From Coturnix japonica (Eukaryota > Chordata > Aves > Galliformes > Phasianidae), in assembly GCF_001577835.2 (NCBI RefSeq), contig NC_029542.1, positions 749,861 to 813,860 of the forward strand: a DNA stretch of 64,000 nt, written 5' to 3'. Position numbers and translations under genes: made by a program. This document shows, in pieces, positions 1 through 12,455 of this stretch. The notes beneath the pieces were generated by a model that was given only the letters and a program-made list of their open reading frames with translations, ran no database searches and was not told the origin of the DNA. The stretch's first letter is position 1, and each line of letters opens with the position of its first letter.

Positions 1-78
1 ATATTTACTTAATGGAAGCCATTACTCAACGGGTTGCTGGTTGTGAGAAAAAAAGACAACATATAAACTCAGCCAAGG

Positions 79-1263
79 TTAAATCCAGACAGAGTTCTTC
101 CCGTCCCCTGATTTGCTGCTGGCACTGCTTTTGTTGGAGCCTGCTTTGGATTTCTTCTCTCTGGAACTGCTGCTGGGGTTGTTTTGGTTGTTGTATGCCT
201 GGATCGCCAAGTCCAGGCGTTCCTGAGCCACTTTGATTTCCCTCTGCAGGTTTTCCAGGTCGGCAGGGATGTTCTCCTCGTTGCTGCCGTACTGCTGCTC
301 CTGAGCAATGTTGGCTTTGTTCTGCTTGTAGGCCATCTTGGCGTTGGACAGTTCTGTGTATTGCATTTGATCGGGTTTGACTGCAATGTTATAGCCAGGA
401 GGAGCAGAGGGCGTGTTCCAAGTAAAGGGGTAGTTGTAGGTACCAGAGTCCTCCAGCTCTTTCCTCTTGTTGTTTAACGTGTCCCGGATCGTGCCAAACC
501 CTAAATGGAGCATCTCCCACACATTCAAAAGCAAACACATACAGCTCACCCCGTACATTATGAGCAGGAAAATGGTCTTTTCGGTCGGCCTCGAAATGAA
601 GCAGTCTATCTTATGGGGGCAGGGCTTCCTGCTGCACACAAACACGGGGCTGACCTCAAAACCATACAGAAGGTACTGACCGATCAGAAAGCCAATCTCA
701 AACATCGCCCTCACCAGCAGCTGCAGCACGTAGATCCTCATCAGTCCATCTTCACGGATTCGCCGCCGCCCGTCGTGCTTGGCTTTAGCAGGGGGCTGCT
801 GCTCCTTGTTCTCCCGTTCGCTTTCCAGCTCTATTTCTGGGTACATCATCGGGTCCTCCTCGTGGTCATCCTCAGCCTCCTCCAAGCCGCGGTGTTGTTT
901 CCAGCGCATTGAAAAGCTTTTGCTTCTGAACCTTCTGTCAATGTCACTGTGCTCCACCATCCGGGCAATCTTATGGATGGCGTAGCCCAAATACATGACG
1001 GATGGAGTGGCAACGAGAATGATCTGGAACACCCAAAATCTCACGTGAGAAAGAGGAGCAAAAGCGTCGTAACAAACGTTCTCACAGCCAGGCTGCTCCG
1101 TGTTGCACACAAACTTGCTTTGCTCATCATAATAAATGGATTCGCCTCCCACAGCAGTCAGGACGATCCGAAACACGATCAGCACCGACAGCCAGATTTT
1201 ACCAACGAAGGTGGAGTGGTTGTGGATCTCCTCTAAGAGACGGGTCAGAAAGCTCCAACTCAT
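79..1263 (-). CDS. GJC1: Connexin 45 (gap junction gamma-1), complete coding exon
   Basis: This 394-residue protein forms gap-junction channels in the plasma membrane, in cardiac conduction tissue, smooth muscle and neurons. The reading frame is uninterrupted, as is usual for connexins. Four hydrophobic segments lie near residues 20-40, 76-97, 177-200 and 230-252. The six conserved extracellular cysteines are present: C53, C60 and C64 in loop 1, and C210, C215 and C221 in loop 2. The acidic cytoplasmic loop (about 127-160) and the C-terminal SVWI, a PDZ-binding tail, are typical of connexin 45 (396 residues in human). The start follows a strong ACCACC context. Nineteen bases upstream is a splice acceptor (TTTTCTAG, exon from 1282), so the 5' leader comes from upstream noncoding exons. 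The 3' UTR leaves the window on the left. Confidence 0.97.
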   Translation of the reverse strand: MSWSFLTRLLEEIHNHSTFVGKIWLSVLIVFRIVLTAVGGESIYYDEQSKFVCNTEQPGCENVCYDAFAPLSHVRFWVFQIILVATPSVMYLGYAIHKIARMVEHSDIDRRFRSKSFSMRWKQHRGLEEAEDDHEEDPMMYPEIELESERENKEQQPPAKAKHDGRRRIREDGLMRIYVLQLLVRAMFEIGFLIGQYLLYGFEVSPVFVCSRKPCPHKIDCFISRPTEKTIFLLIMYGVSCMCLLLNVWEMLHLGFGTIRDTLNNKRKELEDSGTYNYPFTWNTPSAPPGYNIAVKPDQMQYTELSNAKMAYKQNKANIAQEQQYGSNEENIPADLENLQREIKVAQERLDLAIQAYNNQNNPSSSSREKKSKAGSNKSSASSKSGDGKNSVWI

Positions 1264-3654
1264 GGTGGTCTAATTATTTTACCTAGAAAACAGACAAAAC
1301 CCCCAAAAGAGTTGAGTTGATGAGCTCAAGCCTGCACGTTGCAAACATGCAATCGGGAGAGAAAGGCTCAAATGTGACAACCAACACAGAACTCTTATGT
1401 GGCATCACCTGCTATCGGGAAGCTCCAGCCGCCAGGACTTGCTCGAAGATCTACGTCTCCTTTGCAGGCTTTTGGGAAGTCTCCTGTCAAGAAATAAAGT
1501 AGCAGCTCTCTGCCACTGCACAAACAAATCTTGCTTCCAAAGCTGCTTCCACACAGAAGAGAAAGGCATGGCTGCTCTCCATTTCTAATGTTGACACTTC
1601 AGACTGAGATCTCCTTAATACAGTGGATCAGAAGCTCAGCTCCTGTGCCATTTTATGGGCACTGCTGCCTACGTCCCACTGCTGACACTGGGACTTGTTT
1701 TCACTGCTGAAATCTGAGCTAACAATGCTGGCCTCCACCACCCACAGCCAAGAGAGAGAAACTATTAGATTAACTATATTGCATACCTCAGAGCCACTAA
1801 AAACAGAAGAAAGGACCCTACAGAGCAATGCCAGCTGTTTTAAGGTAGCAATGAGCCACCCAGCCAAAACCTGAGAGCAGGCAACTGCTGTTGACTTTGC
1901 TTTAGGACAGGACAACCCAATACGGACCACGAGCTGAGCAGTGCTGCCTTGCAGGTCTACAATTTACAGCTCTTCAAGTTGTTCCATGCAACAACAGGGG
2001 CATTCACAGGCAGCATACTGAGATCTGAGGCACTGTAATTAATGCACTGACACAGCAGAACACAATTAGTGCATCAGTGCAGCACATACACATACACATG
2101 CACCATCAGCGCAACTATCAATGCAATCAGTGTATCACCAATGAATGAGATGATACAGATTTACCTTTTTTTGTGAAATTAAGTGTTTAATTGAAAAGAC
2201 ATCAGCACAGCACAACATGGCTGGGCTGGGTGGGTATTTTGATTCATTACTTGATGACATGATGAGAAAAAAATAACATGATACAGCATTAGAAAAGCAC
2301 ACGAAGTGGGGATTAAAGACCTTGAAAAACAATTCCCATGTTAGAACAAAGATCTGATCCTCATTACAGTGAGTTCCACCAAGACCTGAAACAGGTCTGC
2401 ACCCCGTCTGCCTCCCCCCAGCAACCCAGATCTGACAAATGCCACATGTGGTGCAGAAGCCAGCAGACTGACAAATGGAAACAGAGTAATACTGATGCAG
2501 AAAAACACATTGCATTGGAGGCTGAGCCCATTGAAACAAAATGCTTTGGCCGCGCTCAGTGCAAGGACGTATTATAAGAAAAACACCAGTCATTAAGAGC
2601 GGTCACTCTGGATTGCAGTTAACAGGAAAAGGAGTAAGAATCCTAATGGTGAGCTGCAACACAGCAAAAGCAATTAATGCATAAGGGATCTCACCTCCTG
2701 GTTAGCAAGACAGCATGCTGTGCCGGGGTGTGCATCCTTCAGAAGTTGCAGGAATGTCAGAGAATGAACGTATCAGCCTCGAGTCCATCTGAAGAAAGGG
2801 GAAGATGCCTGAAAGAGATTGGAGAGTTCCATTTGTTCCTCTGGGGAACGTGGGGAGAAACGGAGCAGAGCTGTGAGCCCCTCCCCGAACTCACTTCAGG
2901 ACAGAGATCGTTTTCCATCCTGACTCCTAGCGATTATACAAATGAGAGCATCACAGCTCACCTACAGACACTGACAGCACTGACTTGACATTCAGATTAA
3001 CCACAGCCTTCACATGTGCAAGGCTTATCAGCTGCGCGTTAACGGCATGCGTTGATTAGGAGGCTCTCGCTGCTCAGACTTGAAGCTGCTGAGCAGTTCT
3101 GCTTCCCCCTGACAAGAAAACGTCATTTATTCTATATTTAGCCCCAGTCCAGAGGAAAGCTGCGGATACAAATATGGGAAAACACACCAGCAGCACCTTC
3201 TGTCTGTAAGGAAACCTTTAGGCTCAATGGAATGACCTCTCATTAACCCGCTGTCCTGCTGGAAACGTTCATCTCAATCTAATTAGAAGGAAAGAAGAAA
3301 GTCATAAGCAGAATTCCATCATTTCGTGCAGCTGAATCCTTCAGTTTTTGAGCTAGAGAGCAGTTCTGCCTTCACAAATGTGCTGCAGGACCAGATACAC
3401 GACAACAACCTTCACCCCACGTCCACCGAGCGCCTCCCAGATCTGTCGTCCTGGCAATATTTAACTCAATAATCTTCCATCGTTTGAAGGAGAAGTCTAT
3501 GGACGCTGACATGCATCTGAGAAAGGCAGAATGTCAGCAATTTCAGCTCGTTTAAGTCACAGCAGAAAGTGCATCCAAGGGAGACTTTCACTCTGTGTCT
3601 GTGTCATCAGCTCATCCCCACACTTGGCGCAGAAGCAACCGGTACAGGGAATGT

Positions 3655-3970
3655 ATTTACAGCATTAGATATAAATATATAAATATTATATAAATATAAT
3701 ATATCCTCCCGTGTCACCCTAATTAAATGTGATTAATTTATTAACGATATATTTGCTCTGCTTTGTTTTTAAGCAGTGTAAAAAGATGTGCACTGAACGG
3801 AAAAAAAAGAAGGCAGGAATAAAATGCATGGCAATTCCGGTGATAATCCAAAGTGGTTTCATGCTGCATGAAAGTCAAATTAGGCCCCCGAGCTAATTAA
3901 GATGGGATTTGAATTAGGATGGATGCATAACTAGCATTATTCATTCAAATCTCATTTACATTCACTCGAT
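3655..3970. promoter_or_regulatory. AT-rich candidate conserved element in GJC1 intron
   Basis: The block is strongly AT-rich against its surroundings. It contains several homeodomain-type cores (TAATTA, ATTAAT, GAATTAG) and TATA-like runs such as ATATATAAATATTATATAAA. The look is that of a conserved noncoding enhancer, but no cross-species comparison was possible. It could also be a decayed repeat. Confidence 0.3.
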
Positions 3971-4984
3971 TTTTACTACTCAAGAAGGAAGGAAGCGATG
4001 GTCAAACCCATCACCAGCAAAGCGTCTCGGATGATGGAACCACAGATCTTGGGCTGAACAGAGCAGCAGGCGAAAGGAGAGGTGGAGAAATAAGATTCTT
4101 GTGCTGTCAAAAAAATAAAGATGTCAAAGACGCATCTCTTGGGAAACCAACACGGATGTACCCACCCGAGCACTCAGCCGAGATGAGACTCGAACCCCCG
4201 ATAGCCTCCAAGTGCCCTCTAGGTAATGCCAGCATGGAAAGCCAAGTGACAGTTTTAGCATCGCTCCCCCGCAGTGACACGACTCAAATGGAATTGGGAG
4301 ATGTGTTGTGCTGGCCAAACTGGCGTTTACTTCACCTACAGCAACGGGGAGCTCCAGGAAGAGGTATTTCCAAGGCGATGGAGGTGAGCTGTCGGGTCTG
4401 TGCCATCTCACGGGGTTCTGGGATCCTACAGACCTAAGATAACGTGGAATCTCAGCAGCAAGCCCCAGGTGATGCGGTGATGCTGGCACTCCAACAATGT
4501 GAAATGTAATAATGGAGAAAACAAGTTGGTCAGCAGATTTCACAAGAAGGTAGGGTGTTATCTGACAGCCTGTGTGATGGAACAGCCAGTCCTGGGGGCA
4601 ACGAGACACAGCATAACCCAAAGCTGGGACTGCAGCTTGCCATGTGAACTGCCCCTCTGCCTCTGCATGACTTGAAAGTAAAGACTACAGGGCAGGGTAT
4701 GAAAAGGGCAATGCCTTTGTGCAATAAGATTGAATCTCAACCTCAAGTCCAACAAGAACAGACAAACATGAAGGTGTGCAACCAACACCCGATTCTCGGG
4801 CTGCCAGCAAAGAGCACAGTCTTATGGCATCCAAAGATGAGCAGTGGATCCTTAAAGTAAGCCTGCCAACACCAATGATGAACCCATTGGGTGAGCACGG
4901 ATTCAGGGCTACAAAATATTTCTGATCGAGCTTTTAGTTCCCTTTATTCCTCTCAAGGTGGATTCCATGGGGTTTCTGCAAGGT

Positions 4985-5044
4985 GATTACGGTTGGATGT
5001 GACGATCCTAGAGGTCTTTTTCAACCTTAATGATTCTGTGATAC
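4985..5044 (+). mobile_element. CR1 LINE 3' tail fragment
   Basis: The segment reads GGTTGGATGTGACGATCC, then AGAGGTCTTTTTCAACC, and ends in ATGATTCTGTGAT. This matches the 3' end of chicken-repeat-1 LINEs, which finish in short ATTCTATG-like repeats. Only the end is clear; diverged CR1 sequence may extend left to about 4900. It is a 5'-truncated copy, the usual fate of CR1 insertions. Confidence 0.7.
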
Positions 5045-7194
5045 CACACTCACGGTATAAAGGCTGTTCTTAATCGTTAAGCAGGATTGCTGTGTTTCAA
5101 TCCATGCCCACTGTGTCCCATCCCATCGCTGGGTGCCATGCAGAGCAGGCTGAGACTCAAGCAGCAAAACTACTTTTCCTGTAAGAACGAACACAGTGAT
5201 GGGGGGATGTGTTACAGGGACTGGAAACACATAGGAGAGAAGCACAGTGACCCTTTCCATCCCGTGTTGGATGACAGCCCAGATAGGCACAGTCAGGACA
5301 CACATGATGTCCAACTGATGTCCCCACACCTGAAAGCAGACCTGAAGATGGCTGGGGACTCCCACACTAAGACACAGAGCTAAGACCAGAAGGAAAACAC
5401 ATTCATGTGGCCATCAGAGAGATGATGCAGATAACCACAATACCCCTTTAACGACTCCTGATCCCACTGCGGCGCTTCCCCACCGCGCTCCTCCCGCACG
5501 CTCACAGCCATGAGTGTCAAAAAGAAAGTGACACGCTGGAGGCAGCTGACCCAAATATCACTCTCACGGCCATTTCAGGGGGAAAAAAAAGAGAGAAGCC
5601 CAAAGAGAGCAGCGCTGTCTGCTCCTGTAAGTCAATGGCTCCCACTGAGCCGAGCTGGAGACGATGGCTGGGAACACCTCATTCACCAGCACTGGATTAC
5701 GACAGATGGGAACAAGCAAGTTGACTTCTACTGATCAAATCACACAACAACGCTAAACTTCCCCCAGTTTCTTATATCCAGGCTTTCAGGACTTGAGGAG
5801 GGCAGGCACATTTTCACACAGCCTCATTAAGACACTGAATGAACATTTGGCTCTCGTTGTATCCCTCTCCCAATGGGAGCTCACAAGTGGCCAACCGTGG
5901 CCTCGTGGAGAGGCAAAATTCTGCTTTCCAAAATACTCTTAGCACAAAGGATGCTGAGCAGCACATGCTGGACTGCAGCTCATCCACTCAAGGAAATGGG
6001 GACTGATAAAATAAGGCAACTCCAAGTGTGATCTGGGGGATTCCCTTACCAAGGCATCCCTGCAGCTACTCCACCACCACTCCGCTGCTTCAGAGGCTCC
6101 TCAAGAAATGCCCAGGAAGCCCCACCAGGAACAGGCTGACTGCTTGGTGCTGATAAAAGAGAGGACAGTGACACACGGGAAAAACAAAGCCATGTCCCCA
6201 TATCTGTACTCACAGTGCAAGAAATAGGCACAGCCCCCACTCCTCGAGGGACTCCTCAAGACAATGGTTCCAAGGCAAATCCTGGCACATTCTAGGTCTC
6301 CAAACCCCACACTCATACAGGACAAATAAGACCGTATGAAAATATAGGTTGAATCATCAGGCAATACTTTTTTTTCCAGGAGAAAAAGTCAGACAGGATT
6401 CTGTATGGGGACTTCCAGCACACAACAGGCAGTGCAGACTGCTGACATTTACAAGAGTTGCTGCTGTCTCTCAAAGGCTTCTTGCCAGGAAACCACAAGG
6501 CCATAATGGGACAGGGACTGTCCTATGGGGAGAAACAGCGAGTGACAACCAACAGAGAGTGGGAGTAAAGAGTCATTTCCTGCAGAGGAGAGAGGTCACA
6601 GTACAGCCTGTGTCAGAATTCCAACTGCAGAGTACAATGGGAGCGAAGACTTCCATTGAGCCAGGGAGCAGAGATGACCACATAAAAGATTAGTGTGAGC
6701 TGCTTCCCAAACTCTTCAAAGTTCCTTTGAAATATCCCAGGAATCGGTTTCCAATATGAAAACACCTCTCCTTTTGAAAACAGCTCAACTATTTGATAGT
6801 CAGCTGAGCGATGCCTGCTTTAAGTTAAATGGAGCCATTAATTAACCACCTAAGAAATGTCCAGTATGAAATCCAGATTACCTTTTTTAGTAAATTCAGG
6901 GGTAGATGCTGCATGGAAGGCAGCACACCAGGAAGGTGCTGGAAACCTTTTACATGTTTCAGATATAAGAACCCTATTGCTTTCTTTTTAACCCCATTTG
7001 AAAGCACCCTAACACAGAGCCAACCCAATGCATGCCACCCACCACCCAACGTCTAAGCCCAAGGCCCCAGAATACACACCACCACTGGCAGCTGAGCGCT
7101 CAGCCAGGCTCCAGCAGGTCACCAGGAGTCAGGAAGGGGAAAAACATCAGTGTGCACAAGGAATCACCATTCTGGGCAACCTATTGAAACTCTG

Positions 7195-7548
7195 TGACCT
7201 CTGCTAGAGCTCCACAGTCTTCGTTGGAGCTCAAAGACCTCTGCTGGAGCTCAGCCACCTTTGTAGGAGCTCAAAGACTTCTGCTGAAGCTCTATGATTT
7301 CTGTTGGAGCTCAAAGGCATTTGCCGGAGCTCAATCACCTTCAATGGAGCTCAACCATCTTGGTTGGAGCTCAACCACCTTCAATGGAGCTCAACCACCT
7401 TCAATGGAGCTCAACCACCTTCATTGGAGCTCAACCATCTTGGTTGGAGCTCGACCACCTTCATTGGAGCTTGAACAACTTGGTTGGAGTTCAACCACCT
7501 TCAATGGAGCTCAAACAACTTGGCTGGAGCTCAACCACCTTTGTAGAG
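7195..7548. repeat. 20-bp minisatellite with GAGCTC in most units
   Basis: About 17 head-to-tail units follow the pattern TGGAGCTCAACCACCTTCAA, with an exact 20-base step through 7380-7440. Outer units are more diverged (CTTCTG or CTTTG in place of CTTCAA). Three units make 60 bases, so long frames stay open through the array and give a false protein signal. It lies in the GJC1 intron. Confidence 0.92.
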
Positions 7549-9699
7549 CCCAATGCTCCCTGAATGCTGCTATGGGCAGAGCCCACACACCCTCATGCCA
7601 CTAGCACAGCTCATCACCGCACACACGGCATCTTCCAGCAGCAAACCACAGCCATCCTTGGGTTTGAAACCAACATAAAGACTCAATCAGGAGAGCAAAG
7701 TGGAAACAACGCTGTACCTTCCAGAAGGGATTTCAGCAGAAGCAGCAGTGTGTGAGCACAGAGGCAAATCAAACCACCTGGGCAAAGCAAATCAATGGCC
7801 AAGAGGAACACAGCAAAGGAAAAGCATCGAACATAATCATCATCCACCTCTGCAGCGCCACCGAATGCAACCTGGAATGCTTGGAAGGAACAGCAAAAGC
7901 TGCTGATCACCCACAACAGATGTCCTCTCTCAGCAATATCTTAAACAAGGTCAAGCACATGCGATCATAATTGCCTCCTAACAAATGCCTACCTAAAAAG
8001 GTGGAACTAATATCTGTAAGAGCCGAAAGCTGGTATGGTGCCCTTATTTAGGCACAGTGCTGGCTGAATGCAGCGATTTTCATCTAAGAAAGCTAATGGG
8101 GAGAAATCCCTCACTCCTGCTTCAGCATACGCTTAATTTCAAGCTTGAAAGCAATCCTGCTAATAACGTGCTGTGGGCACGTGTTGAGTATTGGGATGAT
8201 CCAAAACAGCTCCGTGTGTCAATGGAGCACACGACACGGTGGGGCCGGGCTGGGGGCTCAGCACACATCTGTTCAACTTTAGGCACACGAAACGTTTTTC
8301 AGCCCAGTGACCCCACAGGGAAATGCCTCACACATCAGCTCATCTGACTCACATTTTCCATCACATTTCCCTCTGTACAATTTTGCCTATAAAGACGCTA
8401 TGCGTTTTTTTGGGTCTTTTATTTTATATATATTTTTTTTTTGTTCCAAATATAGCTCTTTATTTATAGCCTGGGAAAACAACCTCATCACTGAGAGCCC
8501 CGTGCTGTTCTTTAAGGGATTATTACCAAGATTCGGGACCACAGCATCAATGCTGGCCAGAGGAATATCCCCCAGTGAGCCCATTTGTTGAATTACCCCC
8601 CAGCTTTCACCTTAAGCCAGGGTTTTATTTAAGCACAAGACTGAAGCCTGTAACAATCCCCACCAGTTGGCCGTGGTGGGAGCAAAAGGGAGATTAAGAG
8701 AATAGGAAACAGCCGTATATTTTCCACTGGAGCCATTCCTTGTTGGTCTTGGCTGCTCAGGACCCAACCCAGGCTTGAGCTGGATGGGACAAAGAGGTGT
8801 TATAGGAGAGTCGGGGTGTTTCTGCCCTTGTAGACCCGCTGGCTGTCAGCACATCGCAAACCCAACAAGTGTGCCTTAAAAATTCACCGCCAACTTCACC
8901 CGCTGCATTCCAGGCTTCACAGCTACAGAGCTCCGTCCTTGAACCCCGTCCTTGCCAGATGTAAACTCAAAGGAGACCCTTCAATACTGCACCCGTGCCG
9001 TGAAATTCCCTCTTTAATTATCCTCGTTAATTATCTCTTCAAACTGTAGGAAATCCCTCAGAGATGCAGCTTTCCCAAACTTCAAAACGTGCTCAAATCC
9101 TTCTCTGAATACTTAAACATGGAGCTCTGAGCCCTCCTGGTCCCTTTTCCTCATCCCAGGCCATGCAGAGTCCTCAGCCCAGCACCCTCAGCTCCCACCT
9201 ATGTGCACCCTGTATTATCTGTGATGGTTTGGATATAAACAAAGATGCTCCTTTACCACGGGCTACAAGTGGGTACAGACCGAACCCAGACAGAAAGAGA
9301 CAATTCCTCCTCCATAAACGTGCAGTTGGACCTGGAAGGTGATTCAGACAAACACACGTAGCTTAAACCACGAAGCAATACTGGAAAGAGAACTTTGTGC
9401 TGCTCTTTGACACCGTGGCACTGCCTGCTCAAAGGCACCAACAACAGCAAAACTTGATTACAGCCCTAAAAGTAGGAAGGAAACCACTTTGGAAGGGGTA
9501 TAATGTAACTCAAAGTGAATGGAAACTTGACAGAGCTGCTTGGGAAAGCAAAAGGGTGACAAAGAGCGGCGGCATGCAGAATAAACCTGCAACAAGGCAG
9601 AAAAGGCTCTACGCGATGCGAGAGCGCAGCAAAACGCTCCCCGCATCCCATCCATCGCCATCAAGACAGAGAAACAGATCGAGGCGCTGCGTATAAGGG

Positions 9700-10010
9700 G
9701 CACAGGGGGGGTATGGAAGGCACAGCCCCCCGAGGATGCTCTTACCTGCAGCCCCGCCGGGCTCTGGGCATGGTGAGCAGCTCCAGACCGGCCTGCACGT
9801 CGCTGCCGAGCGGCGAGGAGGGGACGAGCAGCCGCGCATCCGTCAGAGGCAGAAAATATGTCCGGGCTCAGCCCACCCATCGCACGGCACGCCCCCAGCC
9901 CCGCACGGCCCCGGCCCCACACGCCCCCCAAGTCCCGTTGTGCCCCCCGTGCTCGCTCAGCGCTGCAGCATCGCTCATCGTTCTGCCGTCCTGCTGAATG
10001 GGAAGCCGCG
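9700..10010 (-). promoter_or_regulatory. CpG-rich block with candidate GJC1 noncoding first exon (donor at 9746)
   Basis: The region is GC- and CpG-rich. On the minus strand a strong splice donor, TGCAG|GTAAG, ends an exon at base 9746. Joined to the GJC1 acceptor (exon from 1282) it would give a noncoding leader, as in mammalian connexin-45 transcripts. The last 24 bases of this exon carry an ATG in good context (CACCATGCC) that opens a nine-codon upstream frame. The exon start was not determined. Assignment to GJC1 is inferred from strand, position and phase. Confidence 0.5.
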
Positions 10011-10519
10011 CTCCCAGCGTGTCGATCCTACAATAGAAAGCAGCGTACGTACCAAGCTCTCCGCTTCATCCATCACTGCAACGCTTTGCTTCTTCCCTAG
10101 GAAAGCAAAACAACGTTCTTAGAAAGAACAACGGGTGGGTGAATTATTCACGTTGCTTCCCCAGCTCAGGACAAACGCAGCACCCGGTAGATGAACCCAA
10201 TTGTTGCTCAAGAATCTATACAGCACCAGCGTGCCCTAATTACATCCCTGCCCACTGGTCTCCTCCTCCCTGCGATCAATGCGATGGTGGGGACAAAAAT
10301 TAGCACTTCCCTGGGAAGCCAAAGGCTGAGCGGGCAGAAAGAGCTGGGATTGATTCCTCCCGATGGAGAAAGGGATGAAAAATAGCCCTAAAAATAGATG
10401 TGCAAATGTCAGTGTTGTGAAATCCTAAAGCGATGGTGAAAGGCCCCACAGGGGCTGGAACGTTCCTAAGGGAGACAGTGCTGCTGAGGGATGTGAGCAC
10501 ACAGAGCTGAGTGATGTGA

Positions 10520-11348
10520 TATAGGGCAGCAGCCCCGGATGTCCCAGGGCTGAATATGGGGTGCCACCAACCCCAGCTGTCCCATAGGGGAATATGGGGT
10601 GCCACCAACCCCAGTTGTTCCATATCAGTCTATGGGGTGCCACCAACCACTGATGTCCCATAGCTGAATATGGAGAGACCACCAACCCCAGGTGTCCCAT
10701 ATCAGGCCACAGGGTACCACCAACCCCAGCTGTGTCAGACCAGGCTATGGAGAGACCAGCAACCCCTGATGTCCCATAGCTGAATATGGGGTGCTACAAA
10801 CCCCAGGTATCCTATAGCTGAATATAGGGTACCACCAACCCCAAATATCCCAGAGCTGAATGTAGAATACCATCAACCCCAGGTGTCCCAATGCTATCTA
10901 TGGACAGACCACCAACCCCAAACATCCTATATGGGAACTAGCTATAGGGAGGCACCGTTTCTCTGGCACCCCCAGCTGTCCCATAGCCGGCTACGGGTGC
11001 CACCAACCCCAAATATCCCACAGCTGAATATGGGGTGCCACCAACCCCAGCTGTCTCAGACCAGGCTATAGAGAAACCACCAACCCCAGCTGTCCCATAG
11101 CTGAACATGGGGTCCCACCAACCCCAGGTGTCCCATAGTCGGTTATGGGTGCCACCAACCCCAAACATCCCAGACCTGAATATGGAGTGCCACAAACCCC
11201 AGATGTCCCATAGCAGAATATGGGGTGCCACCAATCCCAGCTGTCCCATAGCTGGCTATGGGGTGCTACCAACCCCAAACATCCCATAGCTGAATATGGA
11301 GCCCCACCGACCCCAGCCGTCCCATAGCCGGCTATGGGTCCCACAGCC
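10520..11348. repeat. 38-bp minisatellite with a hairpin in each unit
   Basis: About 20 tandem units carry the core GCCACCAACCCCAGCTGT followed by CCCATAGCTGAATATGGG; adjacent unit starts at 10563 and 10601 are 38 bases apart. Many units contain the inverted pair CCCATA and TATGGG around a six-base loop. The array ends at the CpG-rich block that begins near 11.35 kb. It lies between candidate GJC1 first exons. Confidence 0.92.
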
Positions 11349-11379
11349 CGCTGTGTGGCACCGTTGCAGTGCAGCAGGG

Positions 11380-11850
11380 CGGGCTCAGACGCTCACCTGG
11401 AGAGGACGAGGGGCTGCTCGGCTGTGACACCGCGGGGACAACGGGACAACAACGGGACAACAACGGGACAATAACGGGACAACACGGGACAACGGGACAA
11501 CACGGGACAACGGGGTCACCGCACCGCGGCCTTCAGCGCCCGGAGGGGCTGCGGGCGGCCCCACAGCGACGGCGGGGTTTGGGCCGCGTGGGAGGACGGA
11601 GCCCCACACAGGCTTCACCCCCACCCCCACACCGCCCCACACCGCCCCACTCCGCCCCACTCCGCCCCACATCTCCCCCCCTTTGCCCCACTCCGCCCCA
11701 CTCCGCCCCCTCCTCACCCCTCACGGCCGCCGCCGGACTCAGCGCGGCCCGGGCGGGGGGCGCGGTGCTGCGCATGCGCACAACGGACCCCAAGCCCACC
11801 CCGGTGCGCGGAGGGGCGGCAGCGCTGCGGGGACAAGGGGATGGGGGGGG
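11380..11850 (-). promoter_or_regulatory. CpG island with second candidate noncoding first exon (donor at 11397)
   Basis: This very CpG-rich block includes a repeated CCGCCCCA (GC-box-like) run at 11630-11710. On the minus strand a consensus donor, TCCAG|GTGAGC, ends an exon at base 11397. With no other minus-strand gene starting here, an alternative GJC1 promoter is the simplest reading. A short array of GGGACAAC-like units (about 11428-11515) lies inside. The direction and transcript start are inferred. Confidence 0.5.
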
Positions 11851-12455
11851 GGGTACGGGGATATGGGGGGAGATGGGGATATAGGGACCGGGAACTGGGA
11901 TAATGGGTGGGGGTGTGGGGAATTGGATGGGAACCGGGACAGGGACGGGGGAAATGGGGTGAGGGGTGGGGGGACACTAAACATAGGGACAGGTTGGGGG
12001 CAGGGACACTGAGAATGGGAATAGGGATGTGAGGACATGGGATGGGATGGGGAAAGGGATGTACGGACATATGGGACAGGATGGGGATATGGGGACAGGG
12101 ACATTGGGAATGGGATGGGGATATAGGGACACTGGGAATGGGGATGGGACATGGGGACACTGGGAATGGTATGGGACATGGGGACAGGGATGTGAAGACA
12201 GGTTGGGGATAGGAAGAGTGGGAACGAGATGGGGACAGGGACATCCAGACAATGGGAATGGGATGGGGACACAGGGACAGTGGGAACAGATATGGGGACA
12301 GGGACACTGGGAAGAGTATAAGGACAGGGACATGGGGACACGGCAGGGACAGGGACACTGGGAATGGGATCAGAATGGAGACATGGGAACAGGAACATGG
12401 GCAAAGGGACACTGGAAATAGAGATATGGGGACAGGTTGGGGTCAGGAGCACTGG
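11845..12455. repeat. G-rich, C-poor degenerate minisatellite
   Basis: Some 600 bases of GGGACAGGGACACTGGGAAT-like units have very strong strand asymmetry: G and A dominate the plus strand. Runs of three or more G are frequent, so G-quadruplex structure is possible on the plus strand. No splice or coding signal was recognised. Open frames here are only the result of the repeat. Confidence 0.85.

Larger units (their letters stand above)
1283..9745 (-). other. GJC1 5' intron (non-coding)
   Basis: This stretch lies between the coding-exon acceptor (exon from 1282) and a candidate upstream exon ending at 9746. No further coding exon was recognised on either strand. It holds a CR1 tail near 5.0 kb, the 20-bp minisatellite at 7.2-7.55 kb, and an AT-rich block at 3.65-3.97 kb that may be regulatory. 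HIGD1B, expected between GJC1 and EFTUD2 from human synteny, was not recognised. The rest looks like ordinary intron sequence. Confidence 0.6.

Noticed and set aside
4140-4230. A B-box-like GGGTTCGAGTCTC on the minus strand suggesting a tRNA or SINE
   Set aside because: No convincing A box or cloverleaf lies at the right distance. It was kept only as a chance match or very old remnant.
7194-7604. A 136-codon frame with a 20-residue periodicity
   Set aside because: The period is three 20-bp minisatellite units. There is no evidence of translation.
10520-11348. CRISPR-like regular repeat spacing
   Set aside because: The units are contiguous and diverged, with no unique spacers, and the DNA is vertebrate. 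It is a minisatellite.
11714-12452. Two overlapping minus-strand frames of over 230 codons rich in Pro and Ser
   Set aside because: They are the translation of the G-rich minisatellite and have no splice or domain support.
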